Shown here: positions 47,707-59,850 of the stretch, in pieces
Layout of the letters: each line of letters opens with the position of its first letter
Position numbering within the stretch: the stretch's first letter is position 1
NCBI RefSeq assembly: GCF_000276665.1
Contig: NW_004955463.1
Span: 4,530,052 to 4,594,051, forward strand
DNA length: 64,000 nucleotides
Direction: 5' to 3'
DNA from: Chinchilla lanigera
Lineage: Eukaryota; Chordata; Mammalia; Rodentia; Chinchillidae
Position numbers and translations under genes: made by a program
Notes under the pieces: generated by a model
The model's input: only the letters and a program-made list of their open reading frames with translations
What the model was told of the DNA's origin: nothing
The model's database searches: none

Positions 47707-48780
47707 ACCACCACAAGAGAAGTAAAGGTGACTATTTTTTAAAGCCATGTAAGATTTCTAAATAAGTAAAAGAAAGCATGCCTTTACACAGCATGAGTAA
47801 AGGCAGCAAATACAGTGGTATGTTTGAGGAACAAAGATTATGTTAGAATTTGGACATTCAGCTGTGTTTCCCAAAGTAAAGATCACCAACATCATATGGC
47901 TCTTAAGCAAATGAAAAATACATTATAAACACAAAACACACAGCAGAGTTTTAAGATGCATGTGAAAAAGAGTGTAATATCTCTCACTAACAATTTTTAT
48001 AGTGAGTGAATGCTGAAATATTCAGATATATTGACTTACATAAGACAAATTAAACTTGCCTGCTCCTTAATGTGGCTACTAAGAAATTTAGTATTTCCTG
48101 CATAACTCATATTTCTATTGGACAGTGCTGGTCTAGAAATTACAATACTATGAATTTGAAAACAAGATTTTGTACATTTTCCAATGGTAGTATGAGGCTT
48201 TGAATATTTTTGAGCCAGTGAGACCATGATTTGCCTTTTTTATAGGCATGATCTGTAGGATTGTGACCCTTCCTAGGTATTTAATACTTGCTGAAAAATG
48301 TGCTCACTGAATATACACACTTTCAAAACTGATTCCTGAACACGCTTTTCCTGCAAAATGGTGAATTTTCCTTTCAAGCCTGCTCATCTGAGAAAATTCA
48401 GATAAGCAAAAAGGAGAAAATAAAATTCATCTAGGATCCTCTACCCAAGATAGCTACTATAAATATTTTAGCATATACTCTTCAGATTTAGAATCGTACC
48501 AAAGTATTGCTCTCAAACAGGTAAATTAATTGAACTTATGATATGGTACAATTTCCCATGGAGATAACTTCTGTACCACAAATGATTTTCTATTGCTGTA
48601 TAGTATTTCATCTAACAAAATAAACCCTTATTGTTGTACACTTGTTACTAATTTCCACTAGATTAAATTGCTTCAGTTCTTTTACTTCAGTCTGTTAAAA
48701 TCATGGAGAAAAAGAACAGTAAAAATATGTACATGGACTTTCATTTTTTAAACTCAGCAAATAAAGCAGATGCACAGAAA
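47707..48780. other. Unannotated AT-rich sequence
   Basis: Nothing recognised. Confidence 0.4.
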
Positions 48781-48794
48781 TCAACAGCTTCTTT

Positions 48795-48894
48795 TTTTTG
48801 TTTGTTTTTTGTTTTTCTCCGGTACCAGGAACCGAACTCACGACCTTGCACTTGCCAGGCAGGCGCTTTGCCGCTGAGCTAAATCCCCAGCCCC
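48795..48894 (-). mobile_element. ID-type SINE, inverted, perfect 14-bp duplication
   Basis: T-rich tail, GTTTTTCTCCGGTACC, inverted tRNA-like body and CCCCAGCCCC. TCAACAGCTTCTTT occurs at 48781-48794 and 48895-48908 without mismatch. Confidence 0.95.
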
Positions 48895-48908
48895 TCAACA
48901 GCTTCTTT

Positions 48909-49399
48909 AAGTACTCAGCCTACATCTAAATATTAAGCAGCTTTATGTCTTCCCAGTACACACAACAAAGTGATTCGTGTTAATAGAATACTTACTCTAG
49001 GTATGTACATGTTCGTACATATGCAATCATATGTATTAGGTTTGTGGGATGTAGAAATAAGCGTAAGGCAACTTTCCTTGGACGAGTTAGTTTTCTTTTC
49101 TCTACTTGACGGTTCAAAAACTAACTAACATATAAAATTTAGATGCATGATAAAAGGAATAATTTTTCCTGAGCTGTCTGAGAGAACCTTTCTATTTAGT
49201 GCTAAATCATTACCAAACACAAGTAGTTAAGTATGCATCTCTGCAAAGACATTATCCTATGTAATTAAAGTGTGATCTTCAAATTCAGGAAATGAACCTT
49301 ATATATGATCTCCACTGAATCATCTGATTTTCCTCCTCTGTTCCCAGCTGTCCCTGTAACATCCTTAGCAAAAAGGTCCAGTTAAAATTCATGTACTGA
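48909..49399. other. Unannotated sequence
   Basis: Nothing recognised. Confidence 0.4.
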
Positions 49400-50078
49400 G
49401 TTCAGTAGCCAGTTCCTTTAGTTTTCTTCTGTCTGTGACAATTCCGTAGTCTTTCTTTGATTTTCATGACCTTGACATTGGAAAGATTACCTGGTAGGTA
49501 TTTTATAAAATCCTCTTCAACACTGAGTTGATATTTCCTCATGATTAGATTCAAGTTATGCATCTTTGATAGGAAAACTATAGAAGTCAGGCAGTATCCT
49601 TCTCATTTCATCTTATAAGGTGATGCATGTTTTCAATTTTCTCTATTTTCTTTATTTTGAACATATGATTAAGGAAGTCTCAGCCAGATTTTTCCACTAC
49701 AGAGTTACTCTCTTCTCTTTTGTTATTAGTAATTGTTTGGAGGAAATACTCCAAAACCATATAAATATTTGGTTCTCCTTCCAACCCTCAATATATTTAT
49801 ATTTTACATCAGTGTGCAACTTTATTCAAATTTTATGACATGGTACTCATTGTTTGGATGTCCAAATTGTCTCTGATGTGGTCTATTCAAGATGGTTTCT
49901 GTGTTCTTATAATACCCTCAACATGGCTTGAGCATTTTCTTGATTTATGGAACAAGAATATATTTCAGATACAATTTGTGCTTTGCCTACCCAAGCACTA
50001 GAATCACCTTGTTTTAGTGAAAAATTATATTTGGAAACTAAGATCTGGGCAGCAGGGGTGCTCATTGTGAGGAGGGTG
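49400..50078. repeat. Old mammalian interspersed repeat (left part)
   Basis: CTTTCTTTGATTTTCATGACC, ATTTCCTCATGATTAGATTC, CCAAATTGTCTCTGATGTGG and ACTAAGATCTGGGCAGCAGG are co-linear with the same long mammal-wide repeat seen at 36120-36910. It stops where the MaLR LTR starts and resumes at 50601. Confidence 0.6.
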
Positions 50079-50600
50079 TGCTATGGTTTGGATGAGGTTT
50101 TATCCACCAAGGGTTCACGGCTCCAGGCTTGGCCCTCTGTATAGCAGTATCAGAAGGTAGAGAATCCAAGAGACAGAGCTTAGTGGGAGGCCATTGGGAG
50201 GGTTAGGGGTACTGTAGAAGGGATTAAGATGTTTTTGTCTATGTTGTTATTTTGCTGTTTTTTAAATTCTCTTTAGAATAAAAATTTAAAAAGATAGATG
50301 TCTTGGGACCACTTGTTATTTCTATATATATGAGAAACAAGTCTCTCATGAGAAGACTTATAAAACAAGAAGTCTGACCACAGCCTTCACTCCAGTTTCC
50401 TGTCTGACCATGTGAGATCTCCCTCACCCCACCTTTTAATATCTACTGTTTGTTTAGGCCATTACCAAAGGAAGAATCAATGGAACCACTAAAACTTGGA
50501 CTTTTAGCTTTCAAATCTGTAAACTAAATAAATTACTTGTCTTTATAAATTTATCCAGCATTTGGTGTTTAGTGATAGCAAAGAAAAATGGACTATTTCA
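50079..50600 (+). mobile_element. MaLR LTR inserted in the old repeat
   Basis: It starts TGCTATGGTTTGGATGAGG and ends GGACTATTTCA, giving TG...CA ends. A ATAAATAAATT-like polyadenylation region lies near 50527-50537. Flanks GGGTG (50074-50078) and GGATG (50601-50605) match at 4 of 5, consistent with the 5-bp duplication of MaLR/ERVL integration. Confidence 0.78.
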
Positions 50601-51060
50601 GGATGTCATGATTCTAGGTCCTCTCAGTGAACAGAGCTAGGAAATACACATGTATATATACACAAACATACCATATCAAGAGCCTCTATCTTTATTTCCA
50701 TACCTATTTATTGAAAACTATGAGTTTATCTTGATATCTCCAATTATAGGCCAGCACCATAGGGTTAATTTTTCTTCCTTCCTATATTTGTAATATCTCT
50801 GAAAACTGAGAAACTAGATTCCTTTATCTTTAATATCACACCCAGAGTCAGTCTCCTTGAGCATCCCTGGTTGTTCATCTCTGCCACTACACCATCTTCC
50901 ATACTGACGTCTTTAAATTTTGCCCTATATGTGCTCTAACATCCTAGGGTAGGTTTCCTTCCCCTGTGGCACCATCCTTCTCACTGTGATTATTCTCTGG
51001 CTTCTGGTACTGGTTTGCACCTCTCCTTACCTGGCTTCACTCCTCACCCTGCTTGGTCTC
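50601..51060. repeat. Old mammalian interspersed repeat (right part)
   Basis: GATTCTAGGTCCTCTCAGTG, CAGAGCTAGGAAATACACATG and CCAGCACCATAGGGTTAATT continue the repeat directly from the left part, so the LTR interrupts a single older element. Confidence 0.6.
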
Positions 51061-51083
51061 AATCACCATACCAGGTTACCCTT

Positions 51084-51565
51084 TGTCTTAGTTACTTTTC
51101 TCATTGCTGAGACAGATACCTGACATACCCAAGTTAAAGGAGGAAAGGTTTACTTCAGTTCACAATTTGTTGAGATTTCAATCTGCAGTCAGCTGGCTGC
51201 AAGGTAAGGCAACATGGCAGAGATCCATCATGGAGGAAAAACAGTCCATGGTAGGGCAAGCAGGAGACAGCAAGGCACCAGGGAACCTGCCTGCCTTCTT
51301 TTCCCATTATACTTCATCCAGGCTATAAGCCTATTGATTGATTCTACCAATGGGGGATTTCCCATCACCCACACACAGAACTGTGCTAAACCAATTTGTG
51401 GACTAATTTAGTACCATACACTTAATGGTGTAATCTTAATCCTAATCTTAATCTTAATCTTAATCTTAGCATCACATGCCTTATACCCAGCCAGCTCCAA
51501 AAGCCCCACTTATGAGCAAATGAAGCTTTGAGGGGAAATCTAGATAGAAGTCATAGAACCATTCT
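51084..51565 (-). mobile_element. MaLR LTR, inverted, with hexamer expansion
   Basis: TGTCTTAGTTACTTTTCTC and ATTGCTGAGACAGATACC begin the inverted LTR. GAGATTTCAATCTGCAGTC and GGAGGAAAAACAGTCCATG follow, and TTTGAGGGGAAATCTAGATAG is near its inverted 5' end. A (TAATCT)n-type run (51431-51473) interrupts it. Confidence 0.8.
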
Positions 51566-54500
51566 ATCTAAGCTTTGATACCCCCCTTAGCATACTATGA
51601 CCCCTCTCCCCCTTCCCAAGTGGAATCTACCAAATGACTTTAGGACTGTCTTGTTCAGGAAAGAAATGAAAAGGAAAGAAGACTCTAATTATACTTGATG
51701 TAAAAAATTCTCTAGTCTTGACCCTAACAGAAATTTACAAACCAAACCAAGTTATGAAGGAAAAGCATCCCTTCTCAACTGACAGATATAATAAGAGTTC
51801 TTAAAATTTTCCTTTTTCACTCTACTAATATCAATTCTGCTACTATCTGCTATCAACTCTTCTACTATCTGCTCTGCTACTCTCAACACTTTCTCTATAC
51901 TTGTATTTATACTCCTCATATACACTATACCATGTTAAATGAAGGGCAAGGGGAAATTTGAGATCCCCATTTGCCAATAACAGCAAAGGAGAGGAAATGT
52001 CCCATCCAAATGGCATGAAAAGATGGATAACTAGGCAAATGCTTTCCAACTTGAGCACAGCAACTCTGGTATTTCAACTTCAACTATTGAGAACTCAAAG
52101 AAAAACATTGCTTAGAGTCACTGGAGTTTGATGAAACTAGGAAAAAAAAAAAGAACAAAAAAGGCCAGATGCCTCTTTGCAGACTTCCAAGAGTTCCCAG
52201 TGCTACTCTGAAAGGCCTCTTCCATCTCGGATTCTGCAGTTCACTGATGACTTCCAGCACTGCCTGCTTTTTGGTAAGGCTGCACTAGCTGGAATGTGCT
52301 TCTCAGCTCTATTAAACTACAGTCAATAGCTCTATCCTGTCCCAGGCATGGTCTCGTCAAAGGAAGACATTCTTGCATATGTTAGAGGAATCAGAGCTCA
52401 GTGTAAGTGCTACCACTGCAGATGTGCCATCCCTGCACGAGGGTGCGAGCTTCCCTGCATCTTCATCTGCAGGGAATTCCTTCTCAGTGCTGAATGCAGA
52501 GGCCATAGCCTGAAGCAGCAGCCTGGGAGCTCCCTGCTACAATCAGGGCAATTTCTACAATGCACAGCCTTTTAAAATTGAGTTTGGTCAAGTTCAGATA
52601 TCAATGAACACCAGTATTAGGAACCTAAAAATAAACGAAGCAGAGAAAGCTTCAAAGGTTTCCTGGAAAGTAGAGCTGACTAGAGGTTACAGAGGACTGT
52701 GTGATGACTTCTAATGGCCTGATGGGAGCCATGAGGAATTCTTAAATTGCCAGGAATGTCATTGAGCCCTGTGGCTTGCCGTATTGAAGAAAGCCAGAAC
52801 TGAATATAATAGTCCTTAGTGTTCAGAACACTGGTGGGAGGAAGGAGGTGGCTCTTGTGGGGTCTGCTTTCCCCTGAGGGTCTGAGGCAGGCGCACTCCA
52901 GGCCATGATGTCCCTCCTGAGAGGCCAATTCTATCAAGAAACAATATACCAAGTTCTTCATGTGGAGTAAATATAGAATGTCAGGTTCAGCATGCAATTC
53001 TGCCTACTGCAGTTTTCCTTACACCCTGTAATGTCAAATTCAGTTAAGTCTAAACCATTCACGAAGACTTTCCTCAGAAAAACTGCAGAAATTCTTGCTT
53101 TTCCTTTCAGCAATGACAGTCATATAGACGTACAACTTTAAGACTCATGCTATATTCTTCTTTGTCCCATGTTCTCCCTTCTTACCAAGGTCTCTCAGTT
53201 CCCACTTATAAGAAATTCCTTCACACCCAATTCATAACACCAATCCTTTCATTTCCTACTGCTTGGTTCTTAGTTCATACACTAATTGGCTCACAAGGGC
53301 TTACGTTAATTTAGCCTCATTATTTAGTTAAATACTTTTATTTAGTGCATAAACACATCTGCTTATCAGAGAAATTTTATCAAAAAGTAGTAAAATCTAT
53401 GGGTCATTATGAGTTAATTCTTTAAAAATTAAAATTAATAACTAGCATGAAACTTCTCCAGTATACCATGGGTTGTCATATGGAGGTTTATTCTACTGCT
53501 GAAATAATTTATACATATTTGAAGAAAATCATGTCACAAATGAACACCAACGTTTCCAACTCAGAGACTTTATTACCTCAGCTAAAATGTATGGATGAAC
53601 TGAGGGGCGAGTAAGACAGAGTTCCCGGGGTCACTGTGTTTTCACATGAGCTTGACCTGTCTTCTTACCTACGCCTACAGTCAAAGGGTGGTGTAGATGA
53701 AAGACCACAGTCTTGTTGGAGTCTGGTAATATATATCATAAGGTTTATAAAAATCAGGGTTTTGATTGTAAAAGAGCATCTTCCCCCGTAAAATCTGCTT
53801 TGTTTTCTCAGGTTGAGTAGCAGACCTAGAATATGGAGAGGAGGGATTGTTGAATGAAAATGAGGCTCCCTTAAACATGGAGAAAAATTTACAAGTTACT
53901 GCTTCTTCATATAATGCTGAATATTTAATGCCTTTAGGAAATACTTAGGAGGGAGGATGGTAGGATTGGTGATGAAATTGGGTGACACAAAGTAGAAATT
54001 TTTAGACTATTTTTAACATGAGAAGTCATGCTTTTAAACAAGAATAATCATGATTATAGAAATGAATTTGTTTGGAAATCAACCTATCCAAGCACTTAAA
54101 CTGTGCACTAGAAGGAAAAATTTTACTCTTTCCAGCACTATTGCTCCTAGTATCTTTGGAAAAATAACCAAATACTTGTTCATTTGAAGATCAGATACAA
54201 ACATATTTGCCACCAGGTGTTTTTGCAAAATTTTTTGTGGCCCTTAGCAAAAACTTCTAGTAGGATACAAGAAATAAAATATCCTGAAGTTCACAAATAA
54301 AATGTTTAAAAGAAGAAAAAAACCAAAAGCAATCACTGGACACATTTTAAAATTAATCATGAGTGTATTTTAAACAAAAATTATGATAAATGTTTTATAA
54401 TAGTTCCAAAAGTACTTTGTTATTAGGTGTCTAATATTTTTAAGTGTACTCTTTAATGTTAAATGGAATTATAACAGATAATGGGAATTTTGTATATGTG

Positions 54501-54880
54501 CTTTTAAAAAAAGTTATGTTTAGCTAAGTGTTCTTGAATCTTAATTGGTTATTATATTAAACCTTAAAAATAAAAAATGCTTTGACCTTTTAGGATATTG
54601 TCTTGGATTTAGTTATTACAATGAACTTTAAAAGCATGACTTTTTCTTTTATTAAACACCTCATTCTTCCAGCCTCATAATAAAAAGTCACAGTCCTTAA
54701 CTTCACTACCAAACAGAAAATATATGACTATAATTTCATACAAAGAATGAGCGGCAAGGTCAGATATTAAAAGCCACACAGAGATTAGATTGCACAAATT
54801 AATGTATGCACATATTCTATTCAACCAAATAGAGGCGAATTATACACAGTATATAGTGAGTGCATATCAATGCTTAGTTT
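51566..54880. other. Unannotated sequence
   Basis: About 3.3 kb without a recognised gene or repeat family. A quasi-repeat of CTACTATCTGCT-like words lies at 51836-51895. The cysteine-rich frame at 52348-52575 has no support. Confidence 0.45.
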
Positions 54881-54896
54881 AGAAAAGCAGTTCTTT

Positions 54897-55001
54897 GTTT
54901 TGTTTTGTTTTTTTGGGTTTTTCTCCGGTACCGGGAACCGAACTCACGGCCTTGCACTTGCCAGGTAGGTGCTTTTGCCGCTGAGCTAAGTCCCCAGCCC
55001 C
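54897..55001 (-). mobile_element. ID-type SINE, inverted, perfect 16-bp duplication
   Basis: GGGTTTTTCTCCGGTACC, inverted body and CCCCAGCCCC. AGAAAAGCAGTTCTTT occurs at 54881-54896 and 55002-55017 without mismatch, so this is among the youngest insertions in the window. Confidence 0.96.
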
Positions 55002-55017
55002 AGAAAAGCAGTTCTTT

Positions 55018-55986
55018 TAGGAAGGAATTAGCTGTGGTTGATTAAGTTTGCAAAGTACAGCAGAGGTTTTAAATGAACAATATAGTAAGACATTCCACTT
55101 GACCCAGATCAGAACTGAAATCAGTTGTAAGCTGTTCACATCTGTAAAGTGGAAGGCACACACTTCATCTCTCTTGTCATAAATACACTGATAAAGAGAA
55201 GAGGTAGTTAATGATTATTGCTGGGCTTCTACTTTAATTTTATTCTGCAGGAAAAAAGATGGAGACAGAGGCTGTGGTTAATGGTGCACTAGTCACTACT
55301 TTAAGGTACCCAACTCACAAAGGCTAGCTCAGTGCCTCACCGCTGGTCACTTTTGAGACAAATTACCTTTGGGCTTTACTTCCAGCCAGCAGCAGAGTCC
55401 CTACAGGGAGAGAACTTCAGTGCAGGGCAGAACAGGCCACCACACTGCTGGTTAATGCAGCCTGTCTGGGGCCATGGAAATGCTTTGAGAGAGCCAGGGC
55501 CATACCTGCGCAGTTCACTTCCTGGCCTGGCACTGAGAAGGGGCTGCTTAAAGAGGTTAGATGAGACCTTCTTAGGAAATCTGAATGTACCACATGTCCA
55601 GAGATCCTGAAGTCCTTTGAGTATGTCCTCTTTGGAAGGAATTTGTTGAGACAGGATTTATAAAGTCAAGTTCCATTCTATTTGTTAAGTATAAAAACAG
55701 TCTTGCTAAACAAACTTGAACCCTCCTAAAGGCCACTAGGACAGAGGGGATAGAACTGGGTAACAGGAATTGACATCCAACTTACTGATGGATATGATGT
55801 ATGTGTATCTCTTCTTATATCAACCTTGATCTAACAAGTTCAGTACAGATCTAGGAGTCAGAGAAAAGCAGGACCTGGCAAGTCTTCATCACAAATGTGG
55901 TTAACACAAAGACCAGGGACGGAAGACAGAAGATCGTTCACTGCCCGGTCAGTACATGAATGATTTCTATTCTTACTGGGCAGGGT
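55018..55986. other. Unannotated sequence
   Basis: Nothing recognised. Confidence 0.4.
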
Positions 55987-56059
55987 CAGTGGGAAAAGTC
56001 CATTCAGATGGATTGAGGTTGGAACATACCCTCAATTCATCTGAATGTCCTATCCATTG
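55987..56059. repeat. Near-perfect inverted repeat (hairpin)
   Basis: CATTCAGATGGATTGAGG (56001-56018) and CCTCAATTCATCTGAATG (56030-56047) pair over 18 bp with one G-T position (a G-U wobble in RNA) around an 11-nt loop. A second 6-bp stem (55987-55992 with 56054-56059) extends it across an internal loop. It matches no SINE, LTR or MITE I recognise. Confidence 0.85.
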
Positions 56060-57019
56060 GAATTCTGTTTGGCTAAGGTACTTATAATGAGCCCAGGAAA
56101 TTTACAAGACGCTCTCAGCTCTCTGAAGTATAAAAAGAGAGGAAGGTGGGGAGGAAAAAGAGAGGGGGAAGTTGGCCACATTTTGAATTCAAAGAGGCAA
56201 ACAATTTAGACATCTTTTTTCTACGTCATTTTCCTCAAGCCAGAAACAAAGATAAAAGAGGAAAGATCTTGGCAACCACATTGTTCAGAACACTCCTGAA
56301 ACAGGCCCGAAACAGTGTGACTCTGAGCGTTTCGATTTTCCTCTCCTCTTGTCTATAAAGCGCTTCAGCTCACTTAGTTCCAATCTTTACTGTATATCAC
56401 ATTCTGCTTTTTACAGTTTTTTATAATTTTACAAATGCATATAGAAAAGTAGAGAGGAATTGTACCATATTTTTTGTTATCTCCTTTATGCTTTATATGT
56501 TGCTTAACATTTGTCTGACTGATTAATGAATGCAAGTAAACCAAGTCTTGCTTGGTGAGTTCAGCATTTTCTACTCTAAAGAAAATATGAGTGCAGAATA
56601 AAATGAGACTTCCATGCAGGGAAAAGCCTGTTTTCTTTGTCTTATTCTTTCATTCTCTGTTGGCCTCCAGTGGCAGCCCCCAGTGGGCAGTTATGTGGTC
56701 TTGTACATGGAGATGGCAACACCACGGCTGCTTATTCATCATTTCTGCAGGATGACTTGTGTTTCCAGGCAGAAAAGTGGGTGGATAATTATTCTTTGGT
56801 TAAACATCTCCAGGGAAAAAAAGACTGACAATCTTAGAGAGCTATTTCAGTTTCTAATGTCTTTTATACAAGCAGTTCTTTTTCATATACAATTATAATC
56901 CTTCTGCTACAAATTAAACCAGATTTTCTTGGCTCTATTCTTTCCAGAGATGGATCAGAAGTGGACACCATCATGTGTTTTTTTTTTAGTGGTTATGGGT
57001 AAAAATATGTGGAGCATCT
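56060..57019. other. Unannotated sequence with one old repeat scrap
   Basis: About 56405-56480 (ATATAGAAAAGTAGAGAGG) may be another piece of the old repeat family seen at 36120 and 49400. Otherwise nothing. Confidence 0.4.
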
Positions 57020-57420
57020 AGATGGTTTATCGTTATGATTCAGATCTAAAATGGCTCCCCAATCTAACAAGTTTGGAAGGTAATTATACCAAAGGCCTCG
57101 ATACTCATCAGTGGTTTGATACTTTGATGAGTTCAGTAATTCATGTGTTACTAGGAGCGCATCTTGGTTGGAGTTTAGGGATGTGACCTGGAAGAGTATA
57201 TTCCTGTCCCTGATTCCTCTCCTCTCTCTTCTTCTTGACCACCAGGAAGTGAGCAGCTTTTCTTTCGCAGACCCTTCTACCATGTCATTTCTGCCTTAGA
57301 GCCAAACAACCATGAACTGAACTCACTGAATCTGTGAACCAAAATAAATATCCCTTCCTTTAAATTTTGGCTGTCAGGTATTTTGTCTTAGGGATGGGAA
57401 ATCTGACTCGTAGTTATCCA
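57020..57420 (+). mobile_element. MaLR LTR, plus orientation
   Basis: CAGATCTAAAATGGCTCCCC, CTTGACCACCAGGAAGTGAG, CTGTGAACCAAAATAAATATC (AATAAA signal) and CAGGTATTTTGTCTTAGGG follow the MaLR U3-R order. Confidence 0.7.
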
Positions 57421-59689
57421 GTGATGTTTTACTGAAATAAGCACTTTACTAGGAATCTCATTCGAATTGTACAAGACCTAGATGGGGGAAAGGCAGATGA
57501 CATCTTGTTGTGAGAATGTTTCCAATTTACAGAGGGAAAGGGAAGTATCAGATTTCTCTGTACCAGTCTTGGGTGTACTGCTTTGCATTTTGTGGGTAGG
57601 TTGTGTGGGAGATAGGATGAATTTGCTCAGCTAGTTTGGACATTTAAGGGGGTTTGTGAGAGGGGTTGGGTGAGGCTTCTTTGTCAGGAAGGATATTTTT
57701 GTACATCATCTTTGTCTTAAAGTGCTCTCTTCCTTACCTACTTGAACTGGAAAAAATATCCAATCAAATTCTGTCATCAAGGTAGTGACTCTTACTCAGA
57801 CAGGAACCATATGGGATATGTATACAAGATGGTCTGTTGTGTGGAATCTGTGGAAAGCAGACCACCCTTCCTATGGGTCAGCTGCCAAAGTCCTGAAATA
57901 GCTCTGACAGCCAAATCCTTTTTGTTATGGTATTTGCTTTTCCATATTGCAAAGAACTGGAGGAGGCAATGAGGGAATGATTTCATTTCCACCATTCTTC
58001 ACTGTAGCTCTTCCATACTAATTTATTACCGTTCCTCTGTTTCCTCTCACACTCTCTCACCTGTTTAAATTTGGAGGGAAAACAGAGAAAGAGGAAAAGC
58101 TAAGGGAGGCCTGGACAGACTTCAAACTGAGAGGGCAGCTGCCTCCACTGTATGCTATCAGCAGTTCAAGACTTCCTGTGGCGTTTCCATGTACTTCTCC
58201 AAATACTAGCTGAGACAGAAAATTCCATCTGTTCCCTTCCAAACTCAGAACTCTACCATAGATTTTGTCATTCACTTTTCTTTATTTTTATGCAATGGAT
58301 TTATTTTTCTCTATGGTCCCCTGTCACACACACACACACAAAAATCCCCTTAAAATAGTTTAACTGTGTTTTATAATTATAAAACTTCATGCTCTTCAAG
58401 AATGGGAAAACCGGATGAGTATTTAGGGACAATTCAACCCATCCCTCTTACTTTCTGCTAAGAGGATCAGAATGGTCTCCTTCAAATCAGATGGGTTGGA
58501 ATTGCAGGATCCAACCCTAGAAATTCAGACAAATGCTTTGTGGAGAACTCTCTGTAGGACATGGCACTTTCAGGCATCAATGACCAATAAAAAATGACTG
58601 TGCTATAACTTTGAAGCAAGATATTTAAACCCCCTAATAATTAAGAATTATGAGGACAGAGAAGAAGAAGAAATGAGCTGCCACAGGCTCAAATGTGCTC
58701 TGAAACGTTAAATTTGTTGAAATCCAAATAAATATTAATTAAAAGTGCTTTATTTTGGGGCAACAATACATAAATCACTCATGTAATACTCAAGACAAAC
58801 TTCAGAACTTTTAGTCTGTCATGTTTTACTGTCATAATTTAAACATTATGGGGCCATGTGAGCCATTATCCACATCTCTCTTTGTTGTACTTTATTTCAG
58901 AATATAGCTTCATGAGAAGGAATAATGAATGCTACCATTAGAATGTCCAGAGTCTTGCTTGGACCAATGGGTTACCTAACAGTGAAAAAAAAATTAACTC
59001 TCCTCCAAAACACATATGTCCCTGCTAGTGTCCCTCATGGCCCACTCACCTGGGGTTAGTGGATTATCAGACAGGGCCAGTGACTAGCAAGGTTCAAATC
59101 CAGAATGTTGAGAACCAGGACATAGACTGCTATCAGAGTTTTCCTAAAATCAGATGCTGTTTTACAGAAATAACAGACAATAGAGCAGACACCTCTTGAG
59201 AAGTACTTATTTCTATAGAATTCTAATGACAATTGTATTAGTAATAATAATAATCAGATTAAATATTCCATTTTCAAAACAATTAAAATATTCCAGCAAT
59301 TAAAGTCATGAGCAACAATGAGAGTCAATGTATCTGCTGATACTACAACTTTATTAAGAAATATAAAAAGATAAACTTCTTTCACTTTTCAAGTGGTTCA
59401 AAAATCCTTGAACTTAAAAAAATTACTGTGTGAAAGGTTCTGCTAATTTAATTTTGTCAGTGGTAATGCTATTTTATGGAATGTCTTTTATTTTGGAGAT
59501 GGGCCCTGCTTACTCAATGTTACTAATATGAAGGAACCAACTTAAACCACCATACTCTAGTCTTTTCACACTTTTGCCAACCCTCTTCTGAGAGGAACTG
59601 CTGATGAATTAACTGATCTCCCAGGCAGTCACACATTTTCCCAATGATTCAGCTGATGACAGTATTCTTATCTTTAATCTCTAATGTCG
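57421..59689. other. Unannotated sequence with a short CA run
   Basis: A (CA)n run at about 58325-58341. No other recognised feature. Confidence 0.45.
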
Positions 59690-59850
59690 ACCATTTGGCA
59701 GGGGCAGGGTGGCATAAAGAGGACCCTCATTTAGAATCCAGGGTCTATGGGTCCAAATCTCAACCCACAGGCTTGCCTGGGACCTATGGAAAATCATCTG
59801 AAGTCTTGCTGCTTCCATCTGCAAAATGAAATATTGGCCCAAACTATAAC
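59690..59850 (+). mobile_element. MIR SINE, plus orientation
   Basis: GTCTATGGGTCCAAATCTC and GCTTCCATCTGCAAAATGA follow the MIR order (GGGTTCGAATCCC...CTGTAAAATGGG). Confidence 0.5.

Noticed and set aside
51431..51473. CRISPR-like or telomere-like array
   Set aside because: The hexamer is TAATCT-like without spacers and is neither TTAGGG nor its complement. It is a simple expansion in an LTR.
52348..52575. Cysteine-rich 75-codon frame
   Set aside because: The spacing fits no zinc-finger or secreted Cys-rich pattern that I know, there is no signal peptide, and no support in the surroundings.
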